A stretch of 64,000 bases of DNA, taken from NCBI GenBank assembly GCA_031268385.1, contig JAIRXH010000178.1:1-64000 (forward strand), read 5' to 3'. The translations under genes were made by a program, and so were the position numbers. Source of the stretch: Treponema sp. (GTDB taxonomy: Bacteria; Spirochaetota; Spirochaetia; Treponematales; Breznakiellaceae). Numbering within the stretch: the stretch's first letter is position 1; each line of letters starts with the position of its first letter. Below, piece by piece: positions 1 through 9,274 of the stretch. The notes beneath the pieces were generated by a model, which worked only from the letters and a program-made list of their open reading frames with translations, had not been told where the DNA came from and did not search any database.

Positions 1-1369
1 CAGGGATGGCCCTCCGTACGTTCAAAGTTATTTTATTTGTTTTGGCAAAAAAATAATCCGATCTTTCACATTCCAGCGGTTTTGGAACAAAGTCAAATAT
101 CTTGAAAAATACAAGAAAGTAGTCCGATTATACGAGGCCGGGCTTACCTCGCTGCTGTTTAAAGCCGGATTTAAATATTCTGTCTTTCTTGACACAACAA
201 AATTAAAAGGCACAGATCATACGAAGGCTGTAAAACCATGGGATGTTGCCGTATCACGTCCTGACATAATCATCAAAAACAACCTTCCTTTTATTAAAAT
301 AAAAGCTGTTAAATCTTATCCGGTTCCCTATGCTATTCTTGAATCAATCCGCAATCTGGAAAATTATCCTCCTATCCTGATTTCCGAATATTTTAATGAA
401 ATGCATAATCCGAATGCCTCTTTGGGGGTATACGACAGATATATTTCTCCTTCCTTATTCAAGACCAAACGTGCTCTCCCATTGAATTTAAAAATAGCCG
501 TACATTTACACGCTCATTTCCTTGATGTTTTCGAGCAATATATTTGCCACTTCAATGAATGGCAATTCAAATTTGATTTATATATTACAACCGATTTACC
601 CGAAAAAAAAACATATATCGAAACATATATCGAGAATAATTTTATTAACAGACGGCTTACAGAGGTTGTTATTACTGAAAACATCGGGCGTGATGTACTT
701 CCGTGGCTGTCACTTTCAGGTCGCCTGAACAATTATGACATTGTGGGGCATTTTCATACGAAAAAATCAACCCATGCCGGTTTTTGGATTGGCGAAATAT
801 GGCAGGAAGATATGTTCAAAATGTTATTGATTCCGGCCCGTACGATTATGGAAGTTTTTTGTAATATTTCAAATGTCGGAATGGTTATACCCGATATAGC
901 ATCCTGTTTTCATATCCGGCCCCATGTATTTTCATATGAAAACGTCAATAAAAGAATAATAGCCAAAATGTGGAAAAAAATGAAATGTACCAAGGATGTT
1001 CCATTTAAGGATTTACCAATATTTATAATGCACTACGGCAATATGTTCTGGTACAAACCAGCCGCGCTTAAACCGCTCTTCGATCTGGGCTTGTCGGCCA
1101 ACGATTTTCCCGGGGAACCTCTTCCGCTTGATGGTACCATAACTCATGCCATTGAGCGTATTACAACGTATATTTCATGGAATTCAGGTTATGATTTTAG
1201 AATAATTAAAAATGAAAGATCATTGTACAATGGTTTTATTGATAATATGGCTTTTAATCATCTCTATTCCCATATATTAAAATCAAGAACATATCTAATC
1301 ACAAAGGCGCTTTTTTTCTTGCCAAAAATAATAAAAAAGACAATAATAAAAATGATTTTTCGCGGCTGA
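1..1369 (+). CDS. RgpF-family rhamnan/polysaccharide synthesis protein, 5' partial
   Basis: The track lists an ORF from 401, but the same frame is open back to base 2, so this is the 3' part of a longer gene cut by the window edge. The new N-terminal part contains VQSYFICFGKK and later a tract like YEAGLTSLLFKAGFKY, which I recognise as the RgpF type (rhamnose-glucan assembly proteins of streptococci and many GT clusters). Further on come YDIVGHFHTKKS and GYDFRIIKNERS. The likely role is processing or transferring sugars during surface polysaccharide assembly at the cytoplasmic membrane. The DNA is very AT-rich compared with the rest of the window (16 G+C in bases 601-660). Family assignment is fairly sure; substrate is unknown. 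Confidence 0.8.
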   Translation, partial: RDGPPYVQSYFICFGKKIIRSFTFQRFWNKVKYLEKYKKVVRLYEAGLTSLLFKAGFKYSVFLDTTKLKGTDHTKAVKPWDVAVSRPDIIIKNNLPFIKIKAVKSYPVPYAILESIRNLENYPPILISEYFNEMHNPNASLGVYDRYISPSLFKTKRALPLNLKIAVHLHAHFLDVFEQYICHFNEWQFKFDLYITTDLPEKKTYIETYIENNFINRRLTEVVITENIGRDVLPWLSLSGRLNNYDIVGHFHTKKSTHAGFWIGEIWQEDMFKMLLIPARTIMEVFCNISNVGMVIPDIASCFHIRPHVFSYENVNKRIIAKMWKKMKCTKDVPFKDLPIFIMHYGNMFWYKPAALKPLFDLGLSANDFPGEPLPLDGTITHAIERITTYISWNSGYDFRIIKNERSLYNGFIDNMAFNHLYSHILKSRTYLITKALFFLPKIIKKTIIKMIFRG

Positions 1370-1457
1370 CAGACAAAATAATGGATTTATCCTGAAGCTT
1401 CAGAATCCGGGCCAGATTCAACAAGAGGCCGTAATTTCGCAGCGCGGTCATGAACAT

Positions 1458-2315
1458 ATGAACATCTCAATAATCATCGTAAATTACAACACAAAAGATC
1501 TTCTGCGTAATTGCCTTGATTCCATTTACCGGCATTCAAGGGACATTGGTTTTGAAGTTATAGTTTCGGACAACGGATCGCTTGACGGATCGGTAGAAAT
1601 GATCAAAGAATCATTTCCAGGCGTAAAAATCATTGAAAACAGAAAAAACATCGGCTTTGGGGCCGCGAACAACAGGGGGCTTGACAGTGCTTCAGGCAAC
1701 TATGTCTTTTACCTTAACAGCGATACAGTCCTGTTAAACAACGCCATAAAATTTTTTTTTGAATTCTGGGAAAATTACCATGACAGGGATCATTTGGGAG
1801 CCCTCGGCTGTGTCTTGTTAAATTCCAGGGGGCTGCCGACGCATTCCTGGGGCGGCTTTTCTTCCGCGACACGGGAATTACGGGAGAAATTACCGGGGGC
1901 AAGACGATCCCGTCCGGCCCCTGTGGTTCCGCCTCTGGAAGTCGATTATATCGCGGGAGCGGCCCTGTTCCTCAAAAACGACGGGTTCGCGCGCTTTGAC
2001 GAACGTTTTTTTCTTTATTTTGAAGACAGCGATCTGCAGCTGCGTCTTGCCGGGGCCGGGAAAAAACGTATTATTATCGACAAACCCCGAATAATTCATC
2101 TCGAGGGGGCGTCGAATTCCCCTTCGGCCATGCCGGCTTTCGAGGGATCTTTTTCCAGAATACAATTCGCGATTTCAAAAATCAAATATTACCGAAAAAA
2201 AAAAGACAACCCCCTTTGTATTTTTATTCTCAAGATGCTGATTCTGGTTAAATGGCTAAACCCTTTGCTGCTCCGCAATACCTCAAAATATTTTAAACAA
2301 CTGTTGTTGGCTTGA
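1458..2315 (+). CDS. GT2 family glycosyltransferase
   Basis: 285 aa with a classical GT-A start (SIIIVNYNTKDLL), a VSDNGSLDGS nucleotide-binding segment, the NIGFGAANNRG motif typical of rhamnosyltransferase-like GT2 enzymes, and the metal-binding LNSDT in place of DXD. The C-terminal third is basic with hydrophobic stretches, suggesting peripheral membrane contact. It probably adds a sugar from a nucleotide-sugar donor to the lipid-linked glycan. ATG at 1458 is chosen because the GT2 core begins directly there. The reading frame holds a T9 run (around 1752) and an A10 run (around 2195), both in frame here. Donor and acceptor cannot be read from sequence. Confidence 0.85.
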   Translation: MNISIIIVNYNTKDLLRNCLDSIYRHSRDIGFEVIVSDNGSLDGSVEMIKESFPGVKIIENRKNIGFGAANNRGLDSASGNYVFYLNSDTVLLNNAIKFFFEFWENYHDRDHLGALGCVLLNSRGLPTHSWGGFSSATRELREKLPGARRSRPAPVVPPLEVDYIAGAALFLKNDGFARFDERFFLYFEDSDLQLRLAGAGKKRIIIDKPRIIHLEGASNSPSAMPAFEGSFSRIQFAISKIKYYRKKKDNPLCIFILKMLILVKWLNPLLLRNTSKYFKQLLLA

Positions 2316-2334
2316 ACCACTCTTTTGTGTGAAT

Positions 2335-3498
2335 ATGAAAATAGGCCTCTATATTTCAGACATACTTTTTCGCACCGGCGGGACAGAAGTCTATACCGCC
2401 CATTTGATTTGTGCGTTACAGCATATTTTTATCAACTCGACCATCAGCGTAATATCCGAAAAATATTCAGAACGTTTTTCGGGGAGCGGCATCAACATTG
2501 CGGATCATCTCAACAAACTTTCCGCGGCAAACATGGAAAACAGAAACATCGATCTCATTCTGGTATATGCCAATAAAAAAAATTTTGCCGGACGCGCCAT
2601 TTTTGAGCGGAAACTTTTTAAAATATCCTCGGAATTCGACATCTTTTTCAATTGCTCAATGAATTTATTCAGTTTCGGCGCGAAAAAAAACATAGCCATT
2701 ATACATTTTCCTCCCTACCATAAAACGGATTCGGCGTTTGTAAAGCGTTTTCCTTTCACGCGCCGTTTTGCCCTTGAAAAGGACATTCGTTTTGCCTCCG
2801 GTTATGATTTATTCATTCCAAATTCCCTGTATACCATGGAATGGCTCGACAAGTTATGGCATGTTGACAAAAACAGAATAAAGATGATATATCCTCCGGT
2901 TCCATTGATTCAATCGTCTACCGCAAAAAAAGACAACTATATCATTATTTGTTCACGAATAGAGCCGTCAAAAAAAATCGAAACGCTTGTTTCCGCTTTC
3001 CTCTCCAGCGGTTTTTTGAATGAAAAGGGGAAACTTTTTATCGCGGGAGCGGTTATTGACGAAAACTTGCACTATATAGAAAAAATAAAGAATATGACAA
3101 AAAATACAAATGTTGTTCTTGTTGAAAATCCGGGCCGTCATGTAATAGAAGAATATTACGGACGTTCCAAAATATTCTGGCACGCGAAAGGATACGGCAT
3201 TGACGAAAACGCCGATCCTTTTCAGCTTGAACATTTCGGCATGACAACCGTGGAGGCAATGAGTGCGGGATGCGTTCCGGTTGTGATAAACAGGGGCGGA
3301 CAAAAGGAGATTGTCGAACAGGATGTTACCGGTTTCCTTTGGGATACTCCCGGGGAATTAATCGAAAAAACCGTTTTTTTGCTTGAAAATGACGAGAAAT
3401 TCAACGCAATGTCAAAGGCGGCGCAAAAAAGTTCAAAGCGTTTTTCACCACAATCTTTTACGGGACAATTGCGCGATGTCCTGAACGCGGAATCCTGA
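2335..3498 (+). CDS. GT4 family glycosyltransferase
   Basis: 387 aa from ATG 2335; a GTG six bases upstream (2329) is the track start and cannot be excluded, and neither has a good ribosome site. The N-terminal half has the glycine-rich TGGTEVYTAHL acceptor-side motif. The C-terminal half has SRIEPSKKIETLVSAF and an EAMSAGCVPVVINRGGQKEIV segment, the EX7E donor-binding signature of GT-B retaining enzymes. The FHAKGYG-like stretch (WHAKGYG..ENADPFQLEHFG) is common in GT4 proteins of surface-polymer loci. Lies in the same transcription unit as its neighbours with a 15-base gap to the next gene. Sugar specificity unknown. Confidence 0.85.
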   Translation: MKIGLYISDILFRTGGTEVYTAHLICALQHIFINSTISVISEKYSERFSGSGINIADHLNKLSAANMENRNIDLILVYANKKNFAGRAIFERKLFKISSEFDIFFNCSMNLFSFGAKKNIAIIHFPPYHKTDSAFVKRFPFTRRFALEKDIRFASGYDLFIPNSLYTMEWLDKLWHVDKNRIKMIYPPVPLIQSSTAKKDNYIIICSRIEPSKKIETLVSAFLSSGFLNEKGKLFIAGAVIDENLHYIEKIKNMTKNTNVVLVENPGRHVIEEYYGRSKIFWHAKGYGIDENADPFQLEHFGMTTVEAMSAGCVPVVINRGGQKEIVEQDVTGFLWDTPGELIEKTVFLLENDEKFNAMSKAAQKSSKRFSPQSFTGQLRDVLNAES

Positions 3499-3513
3499 CC
3501 ACAGGGCGCCTTT

Positions 3514-4533
3514 ATGTATAATGCCATTAGAAAAATTTATTTCTTTTTTCGGGATTTTAAAAACAGACAGCGCAAAATCAGCTTTGGAGAAGAGAATCCT
3601 GACAAGACATTTTACGTCATCACCATCAACAGGAACAAAGGCGGGCTGTTCTGGATAATACTGGTCAATTTTTCCCATGTTTATTATGCTTTGTCAAAAA
3701 ATTTCATTCCGTTTGTCGACATGCAAAATTACGAAAATCAATATCTGGACAAATCATTGATACATAAAGAAAATTCATGGGAATACTATTTTGAACAGCC
3801 TGATTCAGGTAAAGAATACACTATACAAAGTGTTTACAACAGTAAACATGTTATATTGAGCAATAAAACCGATGTTTCCCATGAATATTATACAATAAAC
3901 GACGATGATATTTATAACCGGGAAAACAGGGAACGTCTTCTTTACGCGAGAAAACTGTTTCAGGAATACATACAAATCAATGACAAGACAAGAAAATATC
4001 TTGACAATGAACGCGGCGTATTCCTCGGCGGCGGAAGAAGGGTGCTTGGCGTTTTGTGCCGGGGAACCGATTACATCAACAAAAAACCGCCCGGACACCT
4101 TGTTCAACCCGGACCTGATGAAGTAATAAAGAAGGCGGAAGACATACTCGAAAAATATTCATGTTCATATATTTATCTCGCGACGGAAGATCAGGACATT
4201 TATGACCTGTTTGAGGCGCGGTTCGGAAAAATACTGCTTGCCAACGGACAGAAACGGTTTCGAAAAACCGATTTTAAAAACATTCAGTACATTTCAGAGA
4301 TAGAACCTGAGGGAGCGGGGGGGGGGAATTATCTTCTTGGACTCGAATATTTATCTTCAATAAACATCCTTTCAAAATGTACCTGCTTTATTGGAGGAAG
4401 AACATGCGGAACAGTGGGCGTATATTTGATGAGCGGCGGATTCGAATATGATTATACCTGGGACTTGGGCAGATATCCATCTGAAAAAATAACATTGAAA
4501 TACCTCTTGAACAAATTTTTCAAGTATACATAA
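3514..4533 (+). CDS. Putative glycosyltransferase, possibly O-fucosyltransferase-like fold; contains G10 tract
   Basis: 339 aa that I cannot place in a named family with certainty. Visible clues are LCRGTDYINKKPPGH, similar to the conserved arginine/aspartate region of fucosyltransferase-fold enzymes, IYLATEDQDIYDLF, and a C-terminal FIGGRTCGTVGVYLM block. Such proteins occur beside GT2/GT4 genes in surface-glycan loci, so transfer of a sugar is inferred rather than shown. The codons for A-G-G-G before NYLLGLEY form an uninterrupted run of ten G (4317-4326). Gain or loss of one G would truncate the protein before the conserved C-terminal block, so the gene may switch on and off. The present frame is intact. 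Confidence 0.6.
   Translation: MYNAIRKIYFFFRDFKNRQRKISFGEENPDKTFYVITINRNKGGLFWIILVNFSHVYYALSKNFIPFVDMQNYENQYLDKSLIHKENSWEYYFEQPDSGKEYTIQSVYNSKHVILSNKTDVSHEYYTINDDDIYNRENRERLLYARKLFQEYIQINDKTRKYLDNERGVFLGGGRRVLGVLCRGTDYINKKPPGHLVQPGPDEVIKKAEDILEKYSCSYIYLATEDQDIYDLFEARFGKILLANGQKRFRKTDFKNIQYISEIEPEGAGGGNYLLGLEYLSSINILSKCTCFIGGRTCGTVGVYLMSGGFEYDYTWDLGRYPSEKITLKYLLNKFFKYT
4317..4326 (+). repeat. Poly-G tract (G10) inside a coding region
   Basis: Ten consecutive G residues, the longest G homopolymer I found in the window. It is read as part of GCG-GGG-GGG-GGG in the ORF 3514-4533. Treponema pallidum is known to vary poly-G lengths by slipped-strand mispairing; here that would switch the reading frame. 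Confidence 0.9.
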
Positions 4534-4535
4534 AA

Positions 4536-5549
4536 ATGTCCTCTCCGCTTCTTTCAATTATAGTGCCCGTTTTCAACGCCGAAAAATGGCTGGCACAATG
4601 CCTTGACAGCATCGTAAATCAGACATTCGGCGACTTTGAATGCATACTCGTTGACGACGGTTCGTCCGACGCAAGTCCGGCTGTTTGTGAATCATTTGCC
4701 AAAACAGACAGCCGAATCAGGGTGTTGCATCTTCAAAATTCCGGCGCGTCTTCGGCAAGAAACGCGGGAATTGACGCCGCGAAAGGAGAATTGATAGCCT
4801 TTGTTGACAGTGACGATTTTCTTGTACCCGACGCGTATGAAACAATGATCAGGCATGCCAATGCCGCCGGAAGCGATGTTGTTTGTACCGGATTTTGCAC
4901 TACGAAAAACGACGTTACCATTCCCGATCCGCTTCCGGACGGTCTTTCTTGTGTTGAAGCCGCGGCCTGCCTTGAAAAGAAGGGACTTTTTGGTTTTATC
5001 TGGAACAAATTGTACAGGAAATCAATCCTGATCAAAAACAATATCAAATTTGCCGACGGTATTTCATTCGGCGAAGATTTGCTTTTCAATTTGCGGTATT
5101 TTTGTTTTTGCGGCGGTGTTTCCGTGACTTCAAGCGCGACTTATATATACAGGGTCCACACTGAAAAATCCCTGTCGGGCCGCATGCCCGATTTTGAACA
5201 GGCCCTTTTTCGATACCGGGAAACAAGAAAATGGGCCATAAAACTTGACAGGACATTATCCGGTGATCAAAAACATTCATTTTCCCGTGAATTCGCCGCG
5301 AAATATTTTTTCTTCGCAATCTCCGTATGTTTGTGCCTGTACTGCCCGCCGCGAAAGGATTATAACACAAGGATACAGACCATTCTGTTTTTGAAAAAAA
5401 ACAATGCCGAGTGCCGGCCAAAAGGCAAATTTACCCATTTTGAATGCAAACTGTTCTTTTTGTGTCTTCAGATCATGCCGGCCGCGTTATTCGATTGTTT
5501 TCTGAAACCCGCCGCGCTTGCAGGCACGGCATTGAAAATTCACCGATGA
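4536..5549 (+). CDS. GT2 family glycosyltransferase
   Basis: 337 aa. The first 100 residues form a GT-A domain: LSIIVPVFNAEKWL, VDDGSSDASP, NSGASSARNAG and the DXD-type FVDSDDF. Downstream GFIWNKLYRK and SFGEDLLFN are the acceptor-side motifs usual in EpsJ/WcaA-like enzymes. A C-terminal hydrophobic stretch may anchor it to the membrane. It starts two bases after the previous stop and its own stop overlaps the next ATG (ATGA), so it is translationally coupled in the glycan operon. Inverting chemistry with a nucleotide-sugar donor is expected; the linkage is unknown. Confidence 0.87.
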   Translation: MSSPLLSIIVPVFNAEKWLAQCLDSIVNQTFGDFECILVDDGSSDASPAVCESFAKTDSRIRVLHLQNSGASSARNAGIDAAKGELIAFVDSDDFLVPDAYETMIRHANAAGSDVVCTGFCTTKNDVTIPDPLPDGLSCVEAAACLEKKGLFGFIWNKLYRKSILIKNNIKFADGISFGEDLLFNLRYFCFCGGVSVTSSATYIYRVHTEKSLSGRMPDFEQALFRYRETRKWAIKLDRTLSGDQKHSFSREFAAKYFFFAISVCLCLYCPPRKDYNTRIQTILFLKKNNAECRPKGKFTHFECKLFFLCLQIMPAALFDCFLKPAALAGTALKIHR

Positions 5550-6538
5550 AAAACATTATCATTGTTTCCATTAACGGCGACGACAACTCGGGCGGCGTTG
5601 AACGTGTTGTCTATTATCTCAACAAAATTCTTTCCGCGTACTGTTCCGTTTCCATTATGAGACGCCGGGGAAAGCCCGGAAAATTTGACAAGATTATATA
5701 TCCTGTTTATTTTTCGTTAAAACTTTTTTTTACGGGAAAAAACACCGTCGTCATTTCCAATTCATGGCAGTCATACCTTTTTCCGGCCGACTTCAGCATT
5801 CATCACGGGACAACCGCCGGGTATCTTGAACATTCGGGGATACGTTCGATGAAATCCGCGTTTGTCGCGTGGATGGAAAAAAAAAGCGCGGCAAACGCGA
5901 AAAAAATAATAGCGGTCGGGGACAACTGCGGAAGGGAGCTTGAAAAATACTATTCGGCCGATCCACGCAAGATCATCGTCCTTAACAACTTTGTCGATGA
6001 AAATCTTTTCTATCCGGAAAAGAGTGAACCGCGTGATGTCATACGCATCCTCTTTTCGGGACGCCTTGAGGAAAGAAAGGGGCTTTCAAAAATTCTTTCC
6101 CTCGCACAGACGCTGCAAGACACCGAAGGGCTTGAACTTTGCATGGCTCTCAATTCATCCATGAACTGCGACAAATTTGACGGCCTCAAGAATGTCCGTA
6201 TCCATAAAAATCTTGACATCAACGCGATGCGCGGGTTTTATTCCCAGGGGGACATTCTCTATTTTCCGTCGGTATATGAAGGCTTTTCCATGGCAACCCT
6301 TGAGGCGCTTTCATCGGGCATCCCTGTCATAGGCTCGTCATTCGCTGTGCCTCTTGAACTTCGAAAGTACGATTTTGCGCAGGTCTTCGAAGACGATAGC
6401 GGTTCCCTTTTGATAGAAAACATAAAAAGGCTCTGCGAGAAAACGCGAAACAGGAGAGGAGAGATTCACGCCATTATCGCGAAGGACTTTGGCTGCGCAC
6501 AGTACGCCGAAAAACTCCTTTCGATAGTGCGCGGATAA
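5546..6538 (+). CDS. GT4 family glycosyltransferase
   Basis: 330 aa from ATG 5546, which overlaps the preceding stop codon; the longer track start at 5444 lies inside the upstream gene and adds a segment without family features. The motif GGVERVVYYLNKIL sits near the N-terminus, FSGRLEERKGLSKIL opens the donor domain, and YEGFSMATLEALSSGIPVIGS supplies the EX7E signature near residue 255. A GT-B retaining glycosyltransferase of the WcaL/RfaB type. In the polycistronic run of glycan genes. The sequence has an A9 run at about 5874 but the frame is intact. Confidence 0.86.
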   Translation: MKNIIIVSINGDDNSGGVERVVYYLNKILSAYCSVSIMRRRGKPGKFDKIIYPVYFSLKLFFTGKNTVVISNSWQSYLFPADFSIHHGTTAGYLEHSGIRSMKSAFVAWMEKKSAANAKKIIAVGDNCGRELEKYYSADPRKIIVLNNFVDENLFYPEKSEPRDVIRILFSGRLEERKGLSKILSLAQTLQDTEGLELCMALNSSMNCDKFDGLKNVRIHKNLDINAMRGFYSQGDILYFPSVYEGFSMATLEALSSGIPVIGSSFAVPLELRKYDFAQVFEDDSGSLLIENIKRLCEKTRNRRGEIHAIIAKDFGCAQYAEKLLSIVRG

Positions 6539-6556
6539 TTCCGCTGAAAACACCGG

Positions 6557-9274
6557 ATGTTTACCATTCTTTACACAATAATAATCTATCCTCTTGTACA
6601 AATAATTGAAACGGTATACCTTGCCGCGGCAAAATTGTTTGACAGACCCGGACTTTCCATCATATCGGTAAGCGTCGCCGTGACCTTCCTCTGTCTTCCG
6701 CTTTATATCGTGGCCGAAAAATGGCAGAAAAAGGAACGCGAAACATTCGGACGTCTCAAACCGAAAATAGACAAAATCAGGGCCGTATTCAGGGGCGATG
6801 AGCGGTACATGATCCTGTCCGTTTATTACAGGCAGCATCATTATCACCCCGTGTATGCCCTGCGTACATCTTTCGGCATCCTCATACAAATCCCGTTTTT
6901 CATGGCCGCCTACACGTACCTCTCTCATCTTGAGGCAATCAGGGGCGTTCCGTTTCTTTTTATCCGCGACCTCGGCCTCCCCGACGCTCTTTTCCCGCTT
7001 CAAGGCGGCGTGCACGTCAACGTGCTGCCTGTGGTGATGACCCTCATCAACTGCGCCGCCGGCGCCATATACACAAGGGGGCTTCCGGCAAGGGACAAAA
7101 TACAGCTGTACGGCATGGCCGCGGTTTTCCTTGTACTCCTTTACAATTCTCCATCGGGTCTCGTTTTGTACTGGACGATGAACAACGTCTTTTCGCTCGT
7201 AAAAAACATATTTTACAGGCTGAAAAGGCCTCTTCTTGTTTTATATGTCCTCTCGTGTCTTTTCGTCATCTTTTCCGGCATCTTTCTCGTTTTTATCCAT
7301 CCAGGAGACATATCCAACCGGCTCATTCTTTTTTCCGCCGCCTTGATCATACCGGCGTTTCCCCTGTTCCTGTCATTGTACCGGAAACTGCTTGAAACAA
7401 TTCTTGACCCCATCTTCTCCAAAGACCGCCTGCGGACTTCCCTCTACATACTGGCCCTTGCCGTCCTGTGCGTTTCCCTGGGCTTTGTCATTCCGTCCTA
7501 CGTCATACGTTCATCTCCGCAGGAATTTTCGTTTATTGAATCGGTGCGTTCTCCCTTTGCGTTCCTGTTCACTTCCCTTCTGCAGGCCGCGGGCTTCTGC
7601 CTTTTCTGGCCGCTCTGCGTTTATTTCCTCTTCGGAAGAAAAGTCCAGACCTTTCTCGCCGTAGCGGCGGCCGTCATTTCTCCCGGCTGCCTTGTCAACG
7701 CGTTTTGTTTTTCAGGCGATTACGGGGAACTTTCCTCAATACTGACATTCTCAAACGGGGGCGTCATCAAGCCGGAACCGGCCGGCGCGGCCGTAAACGC
7801 GGCGGTTCTTCTCCTGTCCGCGGTCATTATCCTGGTCCTTCTGCGTTACAGACAAAAAATTCTCCTTGCGCTGTTTTCGATTCTCCTTGCCGCCCTTGCC
7901 GGCGTATCCGTCATACACGCCGTAACCATAGGAACCGGGTATGCCCGTTACAGGGATATTCTTGCCTTTCCGGGGGCCCCCGGTGACATCGGGGCCGATT
8001 CTCCCCGAAAGGAAAACGCCGTTTCTCCCATCTTTCACCTGTCCCAAGGGGGAAAGAATGTCATCGTCATCATGCTTGACAGGGCGGTAAGCGGCTTTAT
8101 TCCCGAAATTTTTTCGGAAGATCCTCGACTGGGCGAAAAATACAGGGGATTTACCTATTACCCCAACACCGTCTCCTTTAACGGATTTACGCTCATGGGG
8201 GCCCCTCCCCTTTTCGGCGGATATGAATATACTCCCTCGAACATCAACAGCCGCCCGGATGAACCGCTCGTAAAAAAACATGACGAAGCCCTGCTGCTCA
8301 TGCCCCGCGTCTTTTCGGAAAACGGTTACTCCGTCACCGTTACCGATCCTTCCTGGGCCGGTTACAGCTGGGTGCCGGATCTCAGAATCTTCAGGGATTA
8401 TCCCGGGATCAGGGCGTATAACACCATACGAACCTACACGGACGTATGGATATCAAGAAACAATTTTCCCGAACTGCAGCTTAAAAGCAAAATCCTGAAA
8501 CGCAATTTCATCTGGTTCAGCTTTTTCAAAATATCGCCCCTTGTTCTCCGCGACGCGGTTTACAATGACGGAAACTACTGGAGTACGGACAAGGGCTCGA
8601 CGGACTTCCGCCTGATCCTCAATAATTATGCCGTTCTTGATCTGCTCCCCGAGTTAACCGATCTGAAACCGGAGAAAGAAAATTCTTTTGTGCTTCTTGT
8701 AAACGAGCTGACCCATGAACCCGGTTTTCTCCAGGCCCCCGGCTATACGCCGGTTCCCCTGGTAACGGACAGGGGCACATCAAAATACGCCGGCATCATA
8801 AATTATCCCGCCAATATGGCATCGATCAAAAAACTCGGCGAATGGTTCGATTTCCTGCGCGGACAGGGCGTATACGACAACAGCCGGATCATCATTGTCT
8901 CAGACCACGGCGCGGGCATCAACACCGGCAGTTTCGGCAGCGGCCTTCCCTTTCAGGGGGAAACATACAATCCGCTGCTCATGGTCAAGGATTTTAACGC
9001 GTCCCTTCCTTTTGCCGGGGAAGAGTCGTTTATGACAAACGCCGACGTGCCTTTCCTGGCGATGGAAAACATCATAGCGAATCCCGTCAATCCGTTTACG
9101 GGCAGAACCATAAGTTCCGACGGCAAAAAAGATCCCCTCTTTGTAAATACTTCGTCAAAATGGATGCCCGGAGAACACCGGCAGAATACATTCACCATAA
9201 ATCCTGAAGAATGGTATACCGTTCATGACAATATTTTCGACGCGAAAAACTGGGAACAAAGACCGTGGAATTGA
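6557..9274 (+). CDS. YidC/Oxa1-like membrane domain fused to an alkaline-phosphatase-superfamily (sulfatase/LtaS-like) domain
   Basis: 905 aa. Residues about 30-230 align by eye with the YidC/Oxa1 insertase core: a cytoplasmic basic loop with LKPKIDKIRA, ILIQIPFFMAAYTYL, and NSPSGLVLYWTMNNVFS. Residues about 230-470 are further membrane spans. From about residue 500 a soluble domain starts with VIVIMLDRAVSGF (candidate metal ligand D508), then NTVSFNGFTLMGAP (candidate nucleophile T545), ELTHEPG (H720) and IIIVSDHGAG (D783, H784), the pattern of alkaline-phosphatase-superfamily enzymes. The conserved positively charged groove residue of YidC (R366 in Escherichia coli) corresponds to T43 here, so it is unlikely to be a housekeeping insertase. 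It may transfer a phospho- or similar group onto the glycan outside the membrane. The last ten bases overlap the next gene. Confidence 0.75.
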   Translation: MFTILYTIIIYPLVQIIETVYLAAAKLFDRPGLSIISVSVAVTFLCLPLYIVAEKWQKKERETFGRLKPKIDKIRAVFRGDERYMILSVYYRQHHYHPVYALRTSFGILIQIPFFMAAYTYLSHLEAIRGVPFLFIRDLGLPDALFPLQGGVHVNVLPVVMTLINCAAGAIYTRGLPARDKIQLYGMAAVFLVLLYNSPSGLVLYWTMNNVFSLVKNIFYRLKRPLLVLYVLSCLFVIFSGIFLVFIHPGDISNRLILFSAALIIPAFPLFLSLYRKLLETILDPIFSKDRLRTSLYILALAVLCVSLGFVIPSYVIRSSPQEFSFIESVRSPFAFLFTSLLQAAGFCLFWPLCVYFLFGRKVQTFLAVAAAVISPGCLVNAFCFSGDYGELSSILTFSNGGVIKPEPAGAAVNAAVLLLSAVIILVLLRYRQKILLALFSILLAALAGVSVIHAVTIGTGYARYRDILAFPGAPGDIGADSPRKENAVSPIFHLSQGGKNVIVIMLDRAVSGFIPEIFSEDPRLGEKYRGFTYYPNTVSFNGFTLMGAPPLFGGYEYTPSNINSRPDEPLVKKHDEALLLMPRVFSENGYSVTVTDPSWAGYSWVPDLRIFRDYPGIRAYNTIRTYTDVWISRNNFPELQLKSKILKRNFIWFSFFKISPLVLRDAVYNDGNYWSTDKGSTDFRLILNNYAVLDLLPELTDLKPEKENSFVLLVNELTHEPGFLQAPGYTPVPLVTDRGTSKYAGIINYPANMASIKKLGEWFDFLRGQGVYDNSRIIIVSDHGAGINTGSFGSGLPFQGETYNPLLMVKDFNASLPFAGEESFMTNADVPFLAMENIIANPVNPFTGRTISSDGKKDPLFVNTSSKWMPGEHRQNTFTINPEEWYTVHDNIFDAKNWEQRPWN

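Noticed and set aside
6557-7260. Calling 6557-9274 the housekeeping insertase YidC
   Set aside because: It lies in a glycan operon, lacks the groove arginine and is fused to an enzyme domain; the housekeeping yidC is expected elsewhere.
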